A stretch of 64,000 bases of DNA from Epiperipatus broadwayi (GCA_028023455.1 JAQFVV010012575.1:1666517-1730516), one strand, 5' to 3'. Positions 49,854 through 62,405 are shown, numbered from the stretch's first letter. Notes: generated by a model from the letters alone, not told the origin. Made by a program: numbers and translations.

Positions 49854-50805
49854 GTAACGAATAGTAAAAAAGAAAAAAAAAGGTCTTTAACTTCAATCTT
49901 TTTTTTTTTTTTTTTTTTAAAAAAGTCACTTAATTCTAAAACTAATTTTCATCGAAAATTTAAATTAAAAAAAAGTTATTTAAAAAATTTTAAAGCATTA
50001 ATATTATGAAAATATTAAAAAAAATTAAATTTAATTAAATTTCTTCATTAAGACAGTTTTAAATTATCTCAAAAAAAATTATCTTATTAAAAAATTTAAC
50101 ATACTATCAAATTTTACTATTGATATTAGGTAATAAAATATTAAAATTATTTATCTATTCATGTAATTTATTTATTTTTAAATAATAAAATGCCCCCCAT
50201 TTCCGAAATGAATATCCAAAGATAATTTTTAAAATGAAGAGTAAAGAAGAAACTAAAATATTGCAAATGTTAGTTTCATATATAAATCTCTTGATTAAAT
50301 TTTTTTATAGATGATTATTATTATAAAAGTCATTTTCAAAATAAAAGAATAAACTACTGTTCCTTTTTTTTAATGGGAAGGAAATTGCAAACTATACACA
50401 TGCACTGTAATGTTGTTTTAATATCTAAATGATGTTTTGTTGAGTACAAAGAATACTCTCAAACCAAATAACTAGGCAATGACTTTGAAAAGATAAGAGC
50501 AGTCATCTTATTTACTTACCTCAGTACACTTATAGAGGCCAATCTAAAGTATATTGGAATGAAGGCACTCACTCCAAGATGCTTTAGATTCACCAATATA
50601 AGTAAATTTAGATACAATGATAAGATGGCCACTCTTATCTTTTCAAAATTTCTATCTTGAGCTTTGGTTTGAGAGTATCTTCATATTCAACAAAATATGA
50701 TTGAGACATTAAAACAACATTATAGCACACGTGTATAGGGTGTAATTTTTTTCCAATTAAAATTACATATGACTACTATACAAATAAGTTAAATAGTGTT
50801 ACATA
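49854..50805 (+). mobile_element. ~950-bp TGTAAC...GTTACA element
   Basis: Starts TGTAACGAATAG after CATATA and ends GTGTTACA before TATATAC, with the same terminal hexamers as the two ~2-kb elements. The interior is poly-A/T-rich and non-coding and contains the foldback at 50400-50735. It shares the ends but little obvious body sequence with the longer copies, so family membership is tentative. Confidence 0.5.
50400..50735. repeat. ~335-bp foldback (family 4)
   Basis: ATGTTGTTTTAAT...GTTTTGTTGAG...CTCTCAAACCAAA at the left recurs inverted at the right (TTTGGTTTGAGAGTATCTTC, CAACAAAAT, ATTAAAACAACAT). The inner part contains AAGATAAGAGYRGYCATCTTAT, as in the foldback at 28.9-29.65 kb. Confidence 0.85.
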
Positions 50806-50809
50806 TATA

Positions 50810-51735
50810 CTTCTTTTTGTAAATACCCTCTTCCTTTTCTCTCCCATTATGGATAATTATTTTTACATAAATAAATACCAATGGATAATTTTTTAAATAT
50901 TCAATTTTTTAGAACAGTAATTCCTAACCATTTATTTTACTTTTTTACCTCTCGGTTCCCCATTTTATTTTAGCAAAATATTTGTAGTTAATATATTTCC
51001 CAAAAGAACTTTTGTTCTTCATTTAACTCTAAATCTATTCAGTGTATGCATGAGTAATCAATGGCCATCAGATGATGTAGTGTTATAATATTGATATCCA
51101 GAGACTTGTTTCTAACTTTTTTCTTTGTCAATGAGAACTTAGAATTCAAAGCTACAACTAGTGCACTTAAATATATAGCAGCCATATCTTGTTCTTATCT
51201 GTGGGACTGTATATCCTATAGTGTGAATCATTATGGATTTTGAAGTGGTTTAATAATTTAATGGAAAAGTAGAGAGAGTCAAGTGTATCAAGAGGATAGT
51301 TTCTTTCTTGAAATTGGGTTTTACAAATCTAATTAGAAGTGATGTTTATTTGTAATGTTTTATTCAAATTACTTTGTAGTTTTATTATGGCAAAAATCAC
51401 TCAGAAATGATGGACTCATCTAGTGACAACCAGATAATTTTGGAGATTAGATGTATGACTATGGTAAACTTCACCAAAAATTCACATAGCATTAGATTAT
51501 AATAAAGAAAAAAAACACTTCATTACACAGGTAAACAAATGTTTGCAAATTTGAATTACAATTAAGGGAAAAATCAATATTACAACCTTTTTTTTCATTA
51601 ATTAGAAAAAAAAAGTTTGAAGAAATTAAATAGGGTATATTAATGATTAGAGAAGATATAAAAAAATGAACTCTGGGTTTATTTTTTATATTATTATTTG
51701 AGGTATTAAAGGTATAGTAGTTTAGCAGACAGATA
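50810..51735. other. AT-rich DNA with a degraded 460-unit relic
   Basis: 51045-51190 aligns, with many changes, to part of the 460-bp unit in minus orientation (CAATGGCCATCAG, GATATCCAGAGACTTGTTTCT, TCAATGAGAACTTAGAATTC). The rest is unremarkable. A 94-codon minus frame (51492-51776) overlaps the next SINE and is incidental. Confidence 0.45.
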
Positions 51736-51736
51736 T

Positions 51737-51821
51737 CATGTGTCAAAGCATCAGTCGAGAAGTGAACCCATGACAATTGCTTGTCAGGAGGCTGTGCTGA
51801 CCACTAGGCCACCAATACTTG
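51737..51821 (-). mobile_element. SINE family 2 copy (diverged)
   Basis: The minus strand reads CAAGTATTGGTGGCCTAGTG, GGTCAGCACAGCC, then ATGGGTTCACTTCTCGACTG and TTTGACACATGATA. The layout matches 14317-14413. No clear duplication remains. Confidence 0.75.
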
Positions 51822-52235
51822 ACTTGTAGATCACAAAGTCCATTTTTATTGTATAAATGAAGGTATTCTTTAATAGCAATAGAAAATATAAAGGTATTAG
51901 AATAAAAATAAAATAATATGTAATAAAATGTAAAGAGTACTAAAATCATGAGTAACCAAAAATATTTATATAATTATCAGTGGGGAAATCATGTGATATT
52001 GAGCAATTATCTTAAATCTGTCCATTTACCTTGTGCTACACTGGACAAGTTTAATGTATTAATAGAGTATTATATTCGGAGCCAAACTTCAAGAATTGAT
52101 TCTTAGCTGAACAATATATTTTTAAATTGTGCAATAAACCTGTTAAATGGCTAATCTTCCAATTAGACACCCAAAGACAATGGTAAGTAATTAATTTAAA
52201 AGATTAAAAATTGTTTGCAATAAAGGATGTTTTTT

Positions 52236-52328
52236 AAGTGTCATAGCATCGTCTGGGACATGAACCCACAACCCGGGCAACTGCCTGCAAGTGCAAGGCA
52301 GTCACACTGATCTCTTGACCACCAATGC
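52236..52328 (-). mobile_element. SINE family 2 copy (diverged)
   Basis: The minus strand reads GCATTGGTGGTCAAGAGATC, TGTGACTGCCTTGCACTTGC, CGGGTTGTGGGTTCATGTCC and GATGCTATGACACTT. It is close in sequence to the copy at 26660, including the TTGCACTTGC segment. Confidence 0.75.
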
Positions 52329-52667
52329 AAAACAAATGTTTGAAAGACTTTTTTACCATTGAACCTTTTTTATATGTTAAAATGTAAAAAAAAAAAAGAA
52401 ATATTATTTGGATTAGTCATTTATATTACATATTTATAAACCAAATTTTTATTTGGTGATATGCCCTGTATGGGTTGATTCAAGATAGGATGGCAGATTC
52501 TGAAACCCAAGATCTATGGATCATAATCAAGCTTTGACACTTTTGGTACTATATCTGCTTATGACCTCTCAGTATAGACTATTATTGTTTTTATTTATTA
52601 GTCTAATTTGGACTTACAATAATTGTTTAATATTTAAATTCAAATATAGTATGTATACTTAAGCTAG

Positions 52668-52998
52668 ATGTAATTAGAGGAGATTTGAATCTAGACTTGC
52701 AAACCCCCTTCAGTCATCTACTCCATCTTATACAACTGATGCACATGACCACATACAGGTAAAAAAATGAATGATCTCCAATATATATATTTACTGAGCA
52801 CTGGTTATATATATAAGTGTGTGTGAGTGGAATCATTCAGAACAACTGATGAGTTCTGGTTCAGCATGAAATGCATATATTGGCCTTCATTTATCTTTTT
52901 TATGTGTACCTAGTTATGTGTATCGATTGAATAAGATGGAGTGGGTGACTGAAGGGAGCTTGGGGTCTGGGTTCAAATCCTCTCTAATAACTGTTTAA
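52668..52998. repeat. ~330-bp palindrome (family 1, diverged)
   Basis: ATTAGAGGAGATTTGAA...CATCTACTCCATCTTATAC at the left pairs with ...AAGATGGAGTGGGTGACTG...TTCAAATCCTCTCTAAT at the right. The middle contains GTTCTGGTTCAGCATGAAAT, the cassette common to the palindromes at 21, 55 and 61 kb. Confidence 0.85.
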
Positions 52999-53004
52999 AT
53001 AATA

Positions 53005-55225
53005 TATTGTCATTACTCAAAACTTATTGAACTGGCTAACCCCAAAAGCATATACAGAATCTTTTAATAAAAAATAATCCTAATTTAAAAGATTGCAGAA
53101 CTAACATAATTACAATTCTAAGATTTGTTATGATTTTAATTAAATCCATATGTATAAAATATATGTCTGTTCTTTACTCTAGGTTCAATTTAGATAGCTT
53201 AATTTATATTATGACTATGAAATATCATTTAATGATTAATTAAACTATAGTTATTGGGCAGTGGGGCAAATAATAAAAAGCTTTAATATGTGACTTACTG
53301 AAAATAAATTGAGGAAATAATATTAAACGTATTGTTATTTTAAATTTTTATATTTATTGCGTTAAACGTATTGTTTGGAACAAAAAAGATAAAAAGTTAT
53401 TTCTTAAAGGAGTCAAAAAAGAAATTAGAATGTCATAAAGATAAAAATAGAGATTATAAAAGAAAAAAAAAGGTTTATTGAGAATAAAAGAGGTAGAAAA
53501 AGATAAATATACGAGTGCCTTGAGAATTGGTAGTTAGGAGTGAATAATAAATGAAAGATAATTTGGGTTCACATAATTTTATATTTTTATTGATCATAAT
53601 ATAAAAAAATGAAAAAATCATATAATTATCTTTATATTAAAACAAAACAAAAATAATTCGAAAAATTAACGAAATAAAATCCATGCATAATAAATCGTGC
53701 AATGAACGTTTGAAGATGTCATCACCCTTGTTCACTGTAACAAGGTCAACAAATAAAACCTACTGCTGTTTAGCCTAGTCTTCTGGATTTATATATATAT
53801 TTTCTTGTATTTTGGGGATTTCTTATAAATAAATATGTTCAGAGAAAAGATTTCTCCAACTGCCTCACATAAATTTAAACATCAAAATCTTGAATTCGAA
53901 CTTGTCTAAGTGCCAGACAGACAAAACGATTCCATTTTTCTCTATACTCTAATAAATTTAACTATAATAAATAAAATTTTGTTCTACAATTATCATTTTC
54001 TAAATTTGACTTCCATGAAAGTTTAGGGATTGCAGGCAAAAATTTTCATTTTATCTATTTAACAATTAACCACGAATTTCAATAAGATTTTAATGTTATT
54101 TGTATACAGTCGATTAGATAGACTTCCACACTAAATATTCGCATAATATTTCACAACATAAACTGACTGATATATATATAATTATATTCTGAACTTTGAA
54201 CCTCATCTTTATCAAAGCTAGCTTTGATGAAGATATCTTCTAAAGCTTGCCTAAACCATTATAAATTTTAACGCAGTAGTAATTATTAATAGAACCGCAT
54301 ATTCCTGTAGAATACACTTTTACATTTCTTCCAGTATAAATATTATTACTGATATATATATAAGAAAAGTAATGATTAGAGAGTCTAATTTAAATCAAAA
54401 ATCTTTCTAACATTTCTCTACAGAAAAACAGTGGAGAAAGCAATATTCACCAAGTAAGTTAAACACTTCTAGTAAAAATTTAATCCCCCCCCCCGATTTG
54501 TCCCATAGCTAAAAATATTAAATAGCCATTTAATGACTAATAATCAAATGGCTAGTTAAGCTGGCTAACTGAAAGAAAACTCTCAAACTTGTTTAAAATC
54601 TAAAAAGTGTCTCCAATTTTTACTTACAGTCAAATCAAAAGTCATAAAATCATTAAGTAAGTATAATAAATGCTGATATTGGCATTTTAATTTTTTTACA
54701 AATTATGCCAGAGTTTTGTCACTATATGTGTGTGGGTGCGCGCGTATGTATGTTTTTAATTTTATTTTAGAATACGCAATGATAAGCTATCATCAACTGT
54801 TATCAATGTTTTTTTATAGCAGAAAAAAAATCATATATATAGATAATAGTTTTTGTTAAAGTTTTAATAATATTACGTCTACAATCTTTTTTTTTAAACT
54901 ACGACCACTTTCTTTAATTATTAAAGGCTTCACTGCATATTCTAGAGATTTCTGTTTAGACAAATTCACTGAGTTCTGTTTGCTGTCTGTTGAATACTAA
55001 AGAAGACACTGTTTACTTTGAAGACTAAATACAATTTTCTCTAAAATTTAAAATATCAATTTCTTATCAGACTAATTAATAGTAATGTTTTCCTGAAGAT
55101 TTGTGATGATGATATTAATTGTATTTATATATTTGACTATTCCAATGTGATTGGAAAATGTAAATAAAGTCAATTTTTTCTAAAGACATTCAATCCCTAA
55201 TAGTAGTTGAAAGAAATAGTCCAAT
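53005..55225. other. AT-rich intergenic DNA with a short palindrome
   Basis: No gene recognised. At 54205-54234, ATCTTTATCAAAGCTAGC...GAAGAT is a 30-bp palindrome with one mismatched pair. A patch at 53690-53780 (GATGTCATCACCC, CTGTAACAAGGTC) is GC-richer than its surroundings and unassigned. A C9 run lies near 54485. Confidence 0.5.
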
Positions 55226-55243
55226 ATATAAATATAATTAATA

Positions 55244-56003
55244 TAATAACTGAAACACAGGCTTATTATATACCTGTGTCTATATATGTAATATAGGGTA
55301 TATGAGCACAGACTTTCACATGACCCACCACTCTCCACTCTATCTAATAACATTGATACACTCAAGCACGTATATGCTGAAAAGATAAATAATCACCAAT
55401 AGACGTATTTCATGCTAAACCAGCAATCATCAGTTGGTCCAGATTATCTTCTCCCACACATATATACTATAAGTGCTCAGATATATATTAAGATAGACAA
55501 TCTTCATACTTTAATGGACAGGCTCCAATCTACTACACACTCCAACTCTTCAACCGTCCATCCAATTGAAAATCTGATGATGGAATGCTCGAAGGCCACC
55601 CTGAGGCCGAGATTCTTGTCACACCCATGTTGACATGTGGGATTCATATTGACTTTATGTCAACATGAGTGTGACAAGAATCTCGGCCTCAGGGTGGCCT
55701 TCGAGCATTTCATCATCAGATTTTCAATTGAATGGACGGTTGAAGAGTTGGAGTGTGTAGTAGATTGGAGCCTGTCCATTAAAGTATGAAGATTGTCTAT
55801 CTTAATAAATATCTGAGCACTTATAGTATATATGTGTGGGAGATGATAATCTTGACCAACTGATGATTGCTGGTTTAGCATGAAATACGTATATTGGTGA
55901 TTATTTATCTTTTCAGCATATACGTGCTTGAGTGTATCAATGTTATTAGATAGAGTGGAGAGTGGTGGGTCATGTGAAAGTCTGTGCTCATATACCCTAT
56001 ATT
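55244..56003. mobile_element. 760-bp palindromic foldback (family 1) with 14-bp flanking repeat
   Basis: The arms (about 55298-55640 and 55660-56003) are near-perfect complements around a ~20-bp centre. The left arm has CACAGACTTTCACATGACCC, AAGATAAATAATCACCAATA and GTCCATCCAATTGAAAATCT. The outer left cassette AACTGAAACACAGGCTTAT is present on the left side only. AAATATAATTAATA occurs exactly at 55230-55243 and 56004-56017 and is a candidate target-site duplication. Mirror-image 73-codon frames in the two arms are artefacts of the symmetry. Confidence 0.9.
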
Positions 56004-56009
56004 AAATAT

Positions 56010-58865
56010 AATTAATAGTAATATTTTTAAAGATGCTTAGCTCATGTAAAAAGTCTTTGTCTAAAAGGAAAAAAAATCTTCAAGCAAATGGGTAATAAGA
56101 TCAGACAGTTTCTTACAGTCCATCATTACTGAATGATTTTTTTCCTTTCTATATTTTAATGAGAGTTATTGCACATTCGCTTTCAATCTAAATATCTTTA
56201 CATGTTCTTTTATTTATAGGATATGTTTCTATATATTACAAAAACAGTTTTCAGGCACTATTTTTAAATAGGAAATAATACCGAGTTATCAAATCTTCAA
56301 GAAATTTTTATTTTATTCTTTACGCTACTACAGTTTAAGCAGGGCAGAGGTTTTGAGGAAATTTTTCACCTATTTATGTGGATTGTGAACTCTGCCATCG
56401 GTGTAAGAAACAACTTTCTTATCATCAATTCATCTATTATTTAGATAAATATTTGCGGATGTAAAGTTGTTGTTTTTTTACTAAAATTGAGTTATATAAT
56501 TCTACTTTATGTATTAATATACAAATGCAAATTGGAATTATTAATTTATATCATTGCACCATAAATTCAAACCGCAATATCACACAGATTGAAAATTTAA
56601 AAAAGGCATAGCTTATACTGATAGAAGAATTGGGCATTATTCAATGTTGAAAATAGCATTGATCTTAAATATATGTCCTGCAAGTATTGTTTCAACTTTT
56701 TCATCATATAGCAATTTAAAAAATGAAGTGATAGTTACTAATAAATGGCATTTTTAAAAATCACTTCAATTTATTGTTTAAAATAATAAGTAAAGTAGAG
56801 CCCAGAATAAAGTTCCAATGAGTCGTCATCATCATCATCTTTTTTTTCATCATCATCATAATAATAATAATAATAATAATAAAGTACTGATGGGCAAATT
56901 ATATAGACAAAATCAGATCGAGTGGATTTCTGGAACTCAGGTACTTCTAATACAATATAAGATTACTATTATGATAAAAGAGAAATGATAGATAAATCAA
57001 ATAAACAAAATTTATATCCAAAATACATTTTCTAAGCATAAAATTTATTTTTGAAGCCTAAAACGGCCTAATGTCAATGTTTTAAGGCAAACTATTTTAT
57101 GATTTGCTTTCCAACATTATGAAATAAGGGTCAGTGTATCCACTTGCTACACCCATGTTTTCATGGCTTCATTGGTTGAAGTATCATAAAACATAACACA
57201 TTTATTCAGGTTTTAAAAAAGTTTGAATTTTTTTTTAGATAGACTCAGCTATCCAATTATTATTGTTTAGTAAGAATATATGTAGTTATTCTTAGCTAGA
57301 AGATAAAACTATAAACACTGATTAATAAGCATTCATTTTAGACTGACCAATATTTTTTCATTGCTTTTCTATGAAAAGATGCCAAATATCTATATCTATC
57401 ACTTTCTTGGAATATCGTCTAATGATACCTCAGCTATAGAAAAATTGTATATAAAAAGATGCAATTGAAAAAAACTTGATTAGTTTGAATATGGATTTAG
57501 AGAGATGAATTATTAATATCATATCATAAAGAAACCTGCAGAGATTTGAATAAGAAGATAGATTCACTAATTAATTTATTGTCATTTAATTCTGCAACTG
57601 TAGACATAAATTTAATATGATATAATTCATAGTTTATATTTGCCCATATTTACAAATATCAGTGTTTGATACCTTTCATTTACAAATCAGATGAGCACAA
57701 TGATCATGCATTACCCAGAGTCTGTTGATGAAAATCCAGTTCTGACTATGAAGATTAAATACAGTTGAATTTATTGTTAGAACTTAATAATGAAGTTTAG
57801 TTGGAATGTTATAAGCATTTCAGTATTTATGCCACAATTCTTTAATTGTAAATTCTTAGTTGAATATCAAAATAGGAATCTTGATTTGAATCTAGTCTTA
57901 GATAATGCTACTATATCTTGAGATTTTGGCAAGCCCAATCTATTAACGCACTCACTGAGAAACATTTCTCTTATAATATCCAGTGAAAGAATATGTGAAA
58001 AAACTAGGATGTAAATGCAAAGGAATAAAACTTCCATGTATCAGTAATATTTCTCATAGTAATTAATTTGGTATTTCGAATTTTAATGTGAGAACATTTT
58101 TCTAAACAGGACATAATATAAACCAGTGAAAAATACCAGTGTTAAGAAAGCTGTTTGTAAAGTATTTGTATTACAGCCATAAGTAATGCCAGCCATATTT
58201 CCAAAGAAGATATTCTTAGACATTAATTTTAATCAAATACTTTAGGTAAACGAGAAAAATAACTTAGGCTACAATCCAAAATCACTCCTAAATAGCATAA
58301 AGTAAATTCAGATCATGTTTCATACTATTATTGCAAAAAGTTATATTTAAATTTTAACATGATTCCTATTGTTTAGAAGAGAAATTGAATATACCTTCTT
58401 AATTGGATTAGAAATCAAACCACTATCTTGAAAAACATTTCCAATTTTTTTATATTTTATTGACTTTTTTATTTCTCAAAAGTGCCTTTTTGAGAAGTGA
58501 AAGGAAATATCATCATCATAAATTAATTTCCTGCCTTCTGTATTTTAGAAGATTACTGATGAATATATTAAATAAAGTGAGAGCTTTAAACCCTATGGGA
58601 ATCCATTTTGTAAAATTTTGGTCTATTACAATGATTACAATATGTCACTGGAATTTTTCTACTAAAAGCATTTTGTCAAGTAAATGATTGATTTTCCTAC
58701 AATTAAAAATTTTGAAACAACTAGCAGAAGATCATTTTCTAAACAGAGTCATAAACTGAGATTAGTATCATTAAGGACAACAAGATTTTTATTTTGAAGG
58801 TCTTTTTAAATATAAGTTAAGGTAAAACAAGTTCATAACAGCTAATTATTGACCTAAAAGCGGTC
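56010..58865. other. AT-rich intergenic DNA, no gene recognised
   Basis: Contains the CAT/AAT microsatellite at 56824-56881. No credible ORF; a 75-codon frame at 58460-58687 has no recognisable feature. Confidence 0.6.
56824..56881. repeat. Compound (ATC)n T8 (ATC)n (AAT)n microsatellite
   Basis: Two short ATC runs separated by a poly-T, followed by about eight AAT units. Confidence 0.95.
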
Positions 58866-58869
58866 TGCT

Positions 58870-59065
58870 CCATAGGAAGCTGAGTCTCAATTACTGGTAA
58901 AATTCTTTATGTGACCAACTAATCAGCATATTAACTTTACTGAGATCTTGCTATGCCATCTAATGTAAACTTTAGTAAGCAATAGAGGCTAGATGGTAGT
59001 GCTTAAAAAATCCCTAACTAGTGCTATCCTAACTAAATATCTACAGACTAGTTTTTCAATTGAAT
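58870..59065 (-). repeat. Degraded relic of the 460-bp unit
   Basis: AAAAAATCCCTAACTAGTGC...ACTAAATATCTACAGACTAG resembles the unit's AAATCCCTATCTAGTGCC...AATATCCCCAGACTAG in the minus orientation. The match is short and diverged. Confidence 0.5.
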
Positions 59066-59487
59066 TGTGGGCTGATGAACTGATTAAGTAAATCGAATGC
59101 AGACAAGCTTGAAAATTTTATTGGACATTTAAAATTACAAGGATATTTTAATTTCTGGAATGCACTTTTAAAAATATATATGGAACACTATACTAGTGAG
59201 CATAATTATCTTCAAAGTATTACCCATATATATATATATCATATGCAATTAATAAATAAATGACTCAGATTATATTAATTGAACAGGAAGTAACTGTAGC
59301 TTCTAATGAGTAAATAAATTCTTTCAAAGATAGATGATACTATCCTCTTTTTAGCATTTGTAATTATATATGCTTAGTTTTATTTACAAAATTTTAAATA
59401 AAGGAGTGGATTTGATCTATTGATTGTATATATTTATAGATTAAATGATAAGAATCACCATTTTAATATTCACAGAATCAAAGCAGA

Positions 59488-59553
59488 GATTTATTTTAAA
59501 TTACATCAAAATAAGACATAGATTTATTTTAAATTACATCAAAATAAGACATA
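59488..59553. repeat. 33-bp tandem duplication
   Basis: Two identical 33-bp units, GATTTATTTTAAATTACATC to AATAAGACATA, are adjacent, just upstream of a SINE insertion. Confidence 0.95.
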
Positions 59554-59560
59554 AAAACGT

Positions 59561-59657
59561 CAAGTGTTGGTGGCCTAGTGGTTAGCATAGCTGCCTACCA
59601 AATAATTGGTCCGGGTTCTCTTCCCGCTCAACGCCTTTGACATATGGGGAAAAAAAG
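59561..59657 (+). mobile_element. SINE family 2 copy
   Basis: CAAGTGTTGGTGGCCTAGTG, GTTAGCATAGCTGCC, CCGGGTTCTCTTCCCGC (a good box B) and CCTTTGACATATGGGG, then an A-rich tail. No clear target-site duplication. Confidence 0.85.
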
Positions 59658-60332
59658 AAATGAAAACTCAGTTTCATTATTTGTAAATAAATAACTCAGA
59701 TTATACGTAATTAAACAGAAAATAACTGAAGCTTTCGATGAGTTATATAAATAAATTATCCTCAAATAATATAAATCGTTATTTTTTAACTTAACAAATG
59801 ATGTAGGATCAATAGACTGAATTTACTCCCTTGTTTAAAATTATGTAAATAAACTAAGCATATATAAGAACAAATGCTAAAAACAAGATAGTAACATCAG
59901 TCTTTGAAAGAGTTTATTTACATGTATGTAACTCATCGGAAGTTTCAGTTACTTCCTGTTTAATTACATATAATCCGAATTATTTATTTACAAATATTAA
60001 AACTCAGTTTTCATCTTTGGAGATTGTTTAAACTAAAGCTCTGCTTTGACCCTCTGAATATTGAAGTGGTAATTCATCGTTTAGCTTATTTATAAGTATA
60101 TACAATCAATAGATTAAATACATTTTTGGAATTACATAAACAAACTAAGCATATATAAAAACAAATGCTAAAAAGACAAACGGGATCATCTGTTTGGAAG
60201 TTTATTTAAGTATATAACTCATTGGAATGTTCAGTTACTTCCTGTTTAATTATATGTATGTATTCTGGTTAGTCTGTTGAGTACCTGACACACATTATAT
60301 TATATATTATTTAAATTAGAAAGTCTTCTTTC

Positions 60333-60790
60333 CTACAGTATAGCTTTTAATTTTGGAAATAATAGTACATCTCGGGGAACCAAGTCAGATGAATAGACAA
60401 TACAATCTAATTGGAGAAAAGCTTTCCCCGTGATTACATTATAACATGGTACATTGGCAGAAGGAATGATCCAGACTGTCATAATCTCTTCAGTAATAAA
60501 TAACATTGTTTCACTGTTTGCTCCAGTGTAGTAAATACTTGTGAATGAAAAAATATGAGTGTGATAGACAGAGTTTCCATCACAATTGGAATCACCAAGC
60601 ATCATCCATTCTTAAAGTAGTTGTGTATTTGAAGAAAGAGTGTTTTCAAATTGACATATCTTCTGCTCATCTATCATGATCCAAGGCACAGATTTCATAG
60701 AAGACTTTTTCATGCCATATTCTTTAATTAAAATTACCATAACTGTTTCTTGATTTATCCATAATTTTCCAGCTATTAATCTTGTATTTA
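60333..60790 (-). pseudogene. Mariner-type transposase remnant
   Basis: Reading the minus strand, about 60640-60785 encodes an HTH-like IAGKLWINQETVMVIL, then KEYGMKKSSMKSVP and IDEQKICQ. This matches the helix-turn-helix end and the following GM.K...K.VP...(D)xQK segment of SETMAR/mariner transposases. After a gap, a 90-codon frame (60333-60605) ends VYSSDLVPRDVLLFPKLK, the YSPDLAPxD..LFPKLK block that carries the last Asp of the DD34D triad; that Asp is kept. The intervening catalytic region is mostly unrecognisable and frames shift. No TIRs found, so this is an old inactive copy. Known-family motifs were recognised by eye. Confidence 0.7.
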
Positions 60791-60799
60791 ACCATCTAT

Positions 60800-61300
60800 T
60801 ATATCATAATTCATTTTGCATTCTGTTAAATTAATATCACTCATTCCTTTTAGTAGTCCACTTTTGAGATTATCCATCATATCTTCTCTGTCTTCAAATT
60901 ACTTATGTCATTTCAAATATATTTGGTTTTTTCATGGCATTTCACATTATGCCTCTTTCAATAGCTGAAATGTTTCAATAGAATTTTTTTTGATCGTCAC
61001 AAAAATTTGATGTTAATATGCTGCTCAAAATTTTGATGCTCATTTTACACTAAATGTGCACATACATTATTTAGTACTACTTGATAGTTAATTAATATAT
61101 TGCTCTATCAGCTTAAAATTTGTATATCTATTAATTCAAACATGAATAATTTTGTGACTATTATTGGACAACATTGTATGACGATTCTCAGAATTAAATA
61201 GTAATATAAATATTATTTCCACATTTAGATGCAAATAATTTTTACAAATACTTTAGGATATGTAAATATTTGAAGACCAGGCACTCTGCACAAACCTGGA
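60800..61300. other. AT-rich spacer, possibly mariner 5' part
   Basis: The stretch upstream (in the minus sense) of the transposase remnant may hold its decayed N-terminus and end, but I cannot identify either. Confidence 0.35.
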
Positions 61301-61304
61301 GCTT

Positions 61305-61610
61305 AATTGCAAATATAAGGGATTTGAACTCAGACTTTCAAGCATCCACCAACTATTCACACTATCTCATACAACTAATACTCATGACCACACACATGTA
61401 GAAAAGATAAATAATCACCAATATACATATTTCATGCTAAACCAGCACTCATTAGTTGGTCAAGATTATCATCTCCCACACATATACATATGTTGTTGAT
61501 TATTTATCTTTTCTACATATGTGTTGTCATGTGTATCAGTTGTATGAGATAGTGTGGATAGTTGGTGGGTGCCTGAAAGTCTGAGTTTAAATCCGTATAT
61601 TTAGGATATG
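61305..61610. repeat. ~300-bp palindrome (family 1)
   Basis: GGATTTGAACTCAGACTTTC...ACTATCTCATACAACT...TGTAGAAAAGATAAATAATC at the left pairs with GATTATTTATCTTTTCTACA...AGTTGTATGAGATAGT...GAAAGTCTGAGTTTAAATCC at the right. The loop carries TTTCATGCTAAACCAGCACT and TAGTTGGTCAAGATTATC, shared with the 55-kb element. Confidence 0.9.
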
Positions 61611-61664
61611 ATTATAATGTGACAAAAATACATATGACTTTATTGTTCAGGGGTTCATAAGAAG

Positions 61665-61742
61665 TTCGAGTGTCACAATCGATCCTGGGATGTCCTGATT
61701 TTCAATGTCAAACGCTGTACTAACTACACCTGCAGGCTGCTT
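61665..61742 (-). mobile_element. tRNA-like sequence (SINE or tRNA pseudogene)
   Basis: The minus strand has GGTGTAGTTAGTACAGCG (box A-like) and CCAGGATCGATTGTG (box B-like) at tRNA-like spacing. The arms do not form a complete cloverleaf, so it is not a functional tRNA gene. It does not match SINE families 1 or 2. Confidence 0.4.
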
Positions 61743-61854
61743 AAATAATATAATAAAAGAGATCTTTTAATTTCAGGCAAGGTGAAATGAAAAAATGTGA
61801 AAGTCTATGAATAAGATTATTTTAATTAATGAATAATATTACTGTAATATAACT

Positions 61855-62405
61855 TTCACTACACCACTCTCTTGCAAGATAGAGACTGGTTTCTAACCAA
61901 TAATAACACATTGTGGAGAGATGTTATCATAAATGGGTAAGACCTAAGACATGTGCAAAACACCTATGATGTCCAAGATGCACATTTCATGCTGAGGTAG
62001 CACTCAGCAGCTGTCTTTCATCATTGTATGATTACATCCCTCCACAATGTGTTAAAAGCAGATGGAAACCAGTCCCTACCTTGCATGGGGGTGGTATAGT
62101 GAAAATCACACTACAAAAATATTATCTTATTCCAAGGCATTCCTATTTTTTTCATTTTATCTTGACTGAAATTCAAAAATATTTTTTATCATATTTCTTA
62201 TTGCATTTAAACAGTTTGACGCTGCTGGGCATAAAGGCATGTAAAAAAGGTCTATGAATCTCAAGTTGCACATTTCATGCTAAGCCAGCAACGAAACCAC
62301 ATGCCTTTGATCATATGTTTATGAATACATCCCTTCACAAGGTGTTAAAAGCATGTAAAAACCAGTCCCTACATTCCATGAGAATAGGGTAGTGAAAATT
62401 AAAAA
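61855..62405. repeat. Foldback and partial second copy (family 1 variant)
   Basis: CACTACACCACTCTCTTGCA...AGACTGGTTTCTAACC...AACACATTGTGG (61858-61918) pairs with CCACAATGTGTTAAAAGC...GAAACCAGTCCCTACC...GTGGTATAGTGAAA (about 62043-62104). CATTTCATGCTGAGGTAGCA lies between. A second right half follows at 62265-62400. A 77-codon frame crossing the region (62024-62257) is incidental. Confidence 0.8.

Larger units (their letters stand above)
59255..60260. repeat. Nested foldbacks (family 5)
   Basis: The outer arms are about 59255-59480 and 60040-60255: CAGGAAGTAACTG...ATGAGTAAATAAA and GCATTTGTA...ATATGCTTAGTTT against their complements. An inner palindrome at about 59690-59990 uses the same modules (AACTGAAGCTTTCGATGAGTT versus AACTCATCGGAAGTTTCAGTT). 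Four half-units alternate in orientation, with a SINE inserted between the first and second. Confidence 0.8.

Noticed and set aside
55412-55881. Paired 73-codon frames on opposite strands
   Set aside because: They are mirror images in the two arms of a palindrome and have no domain signature.
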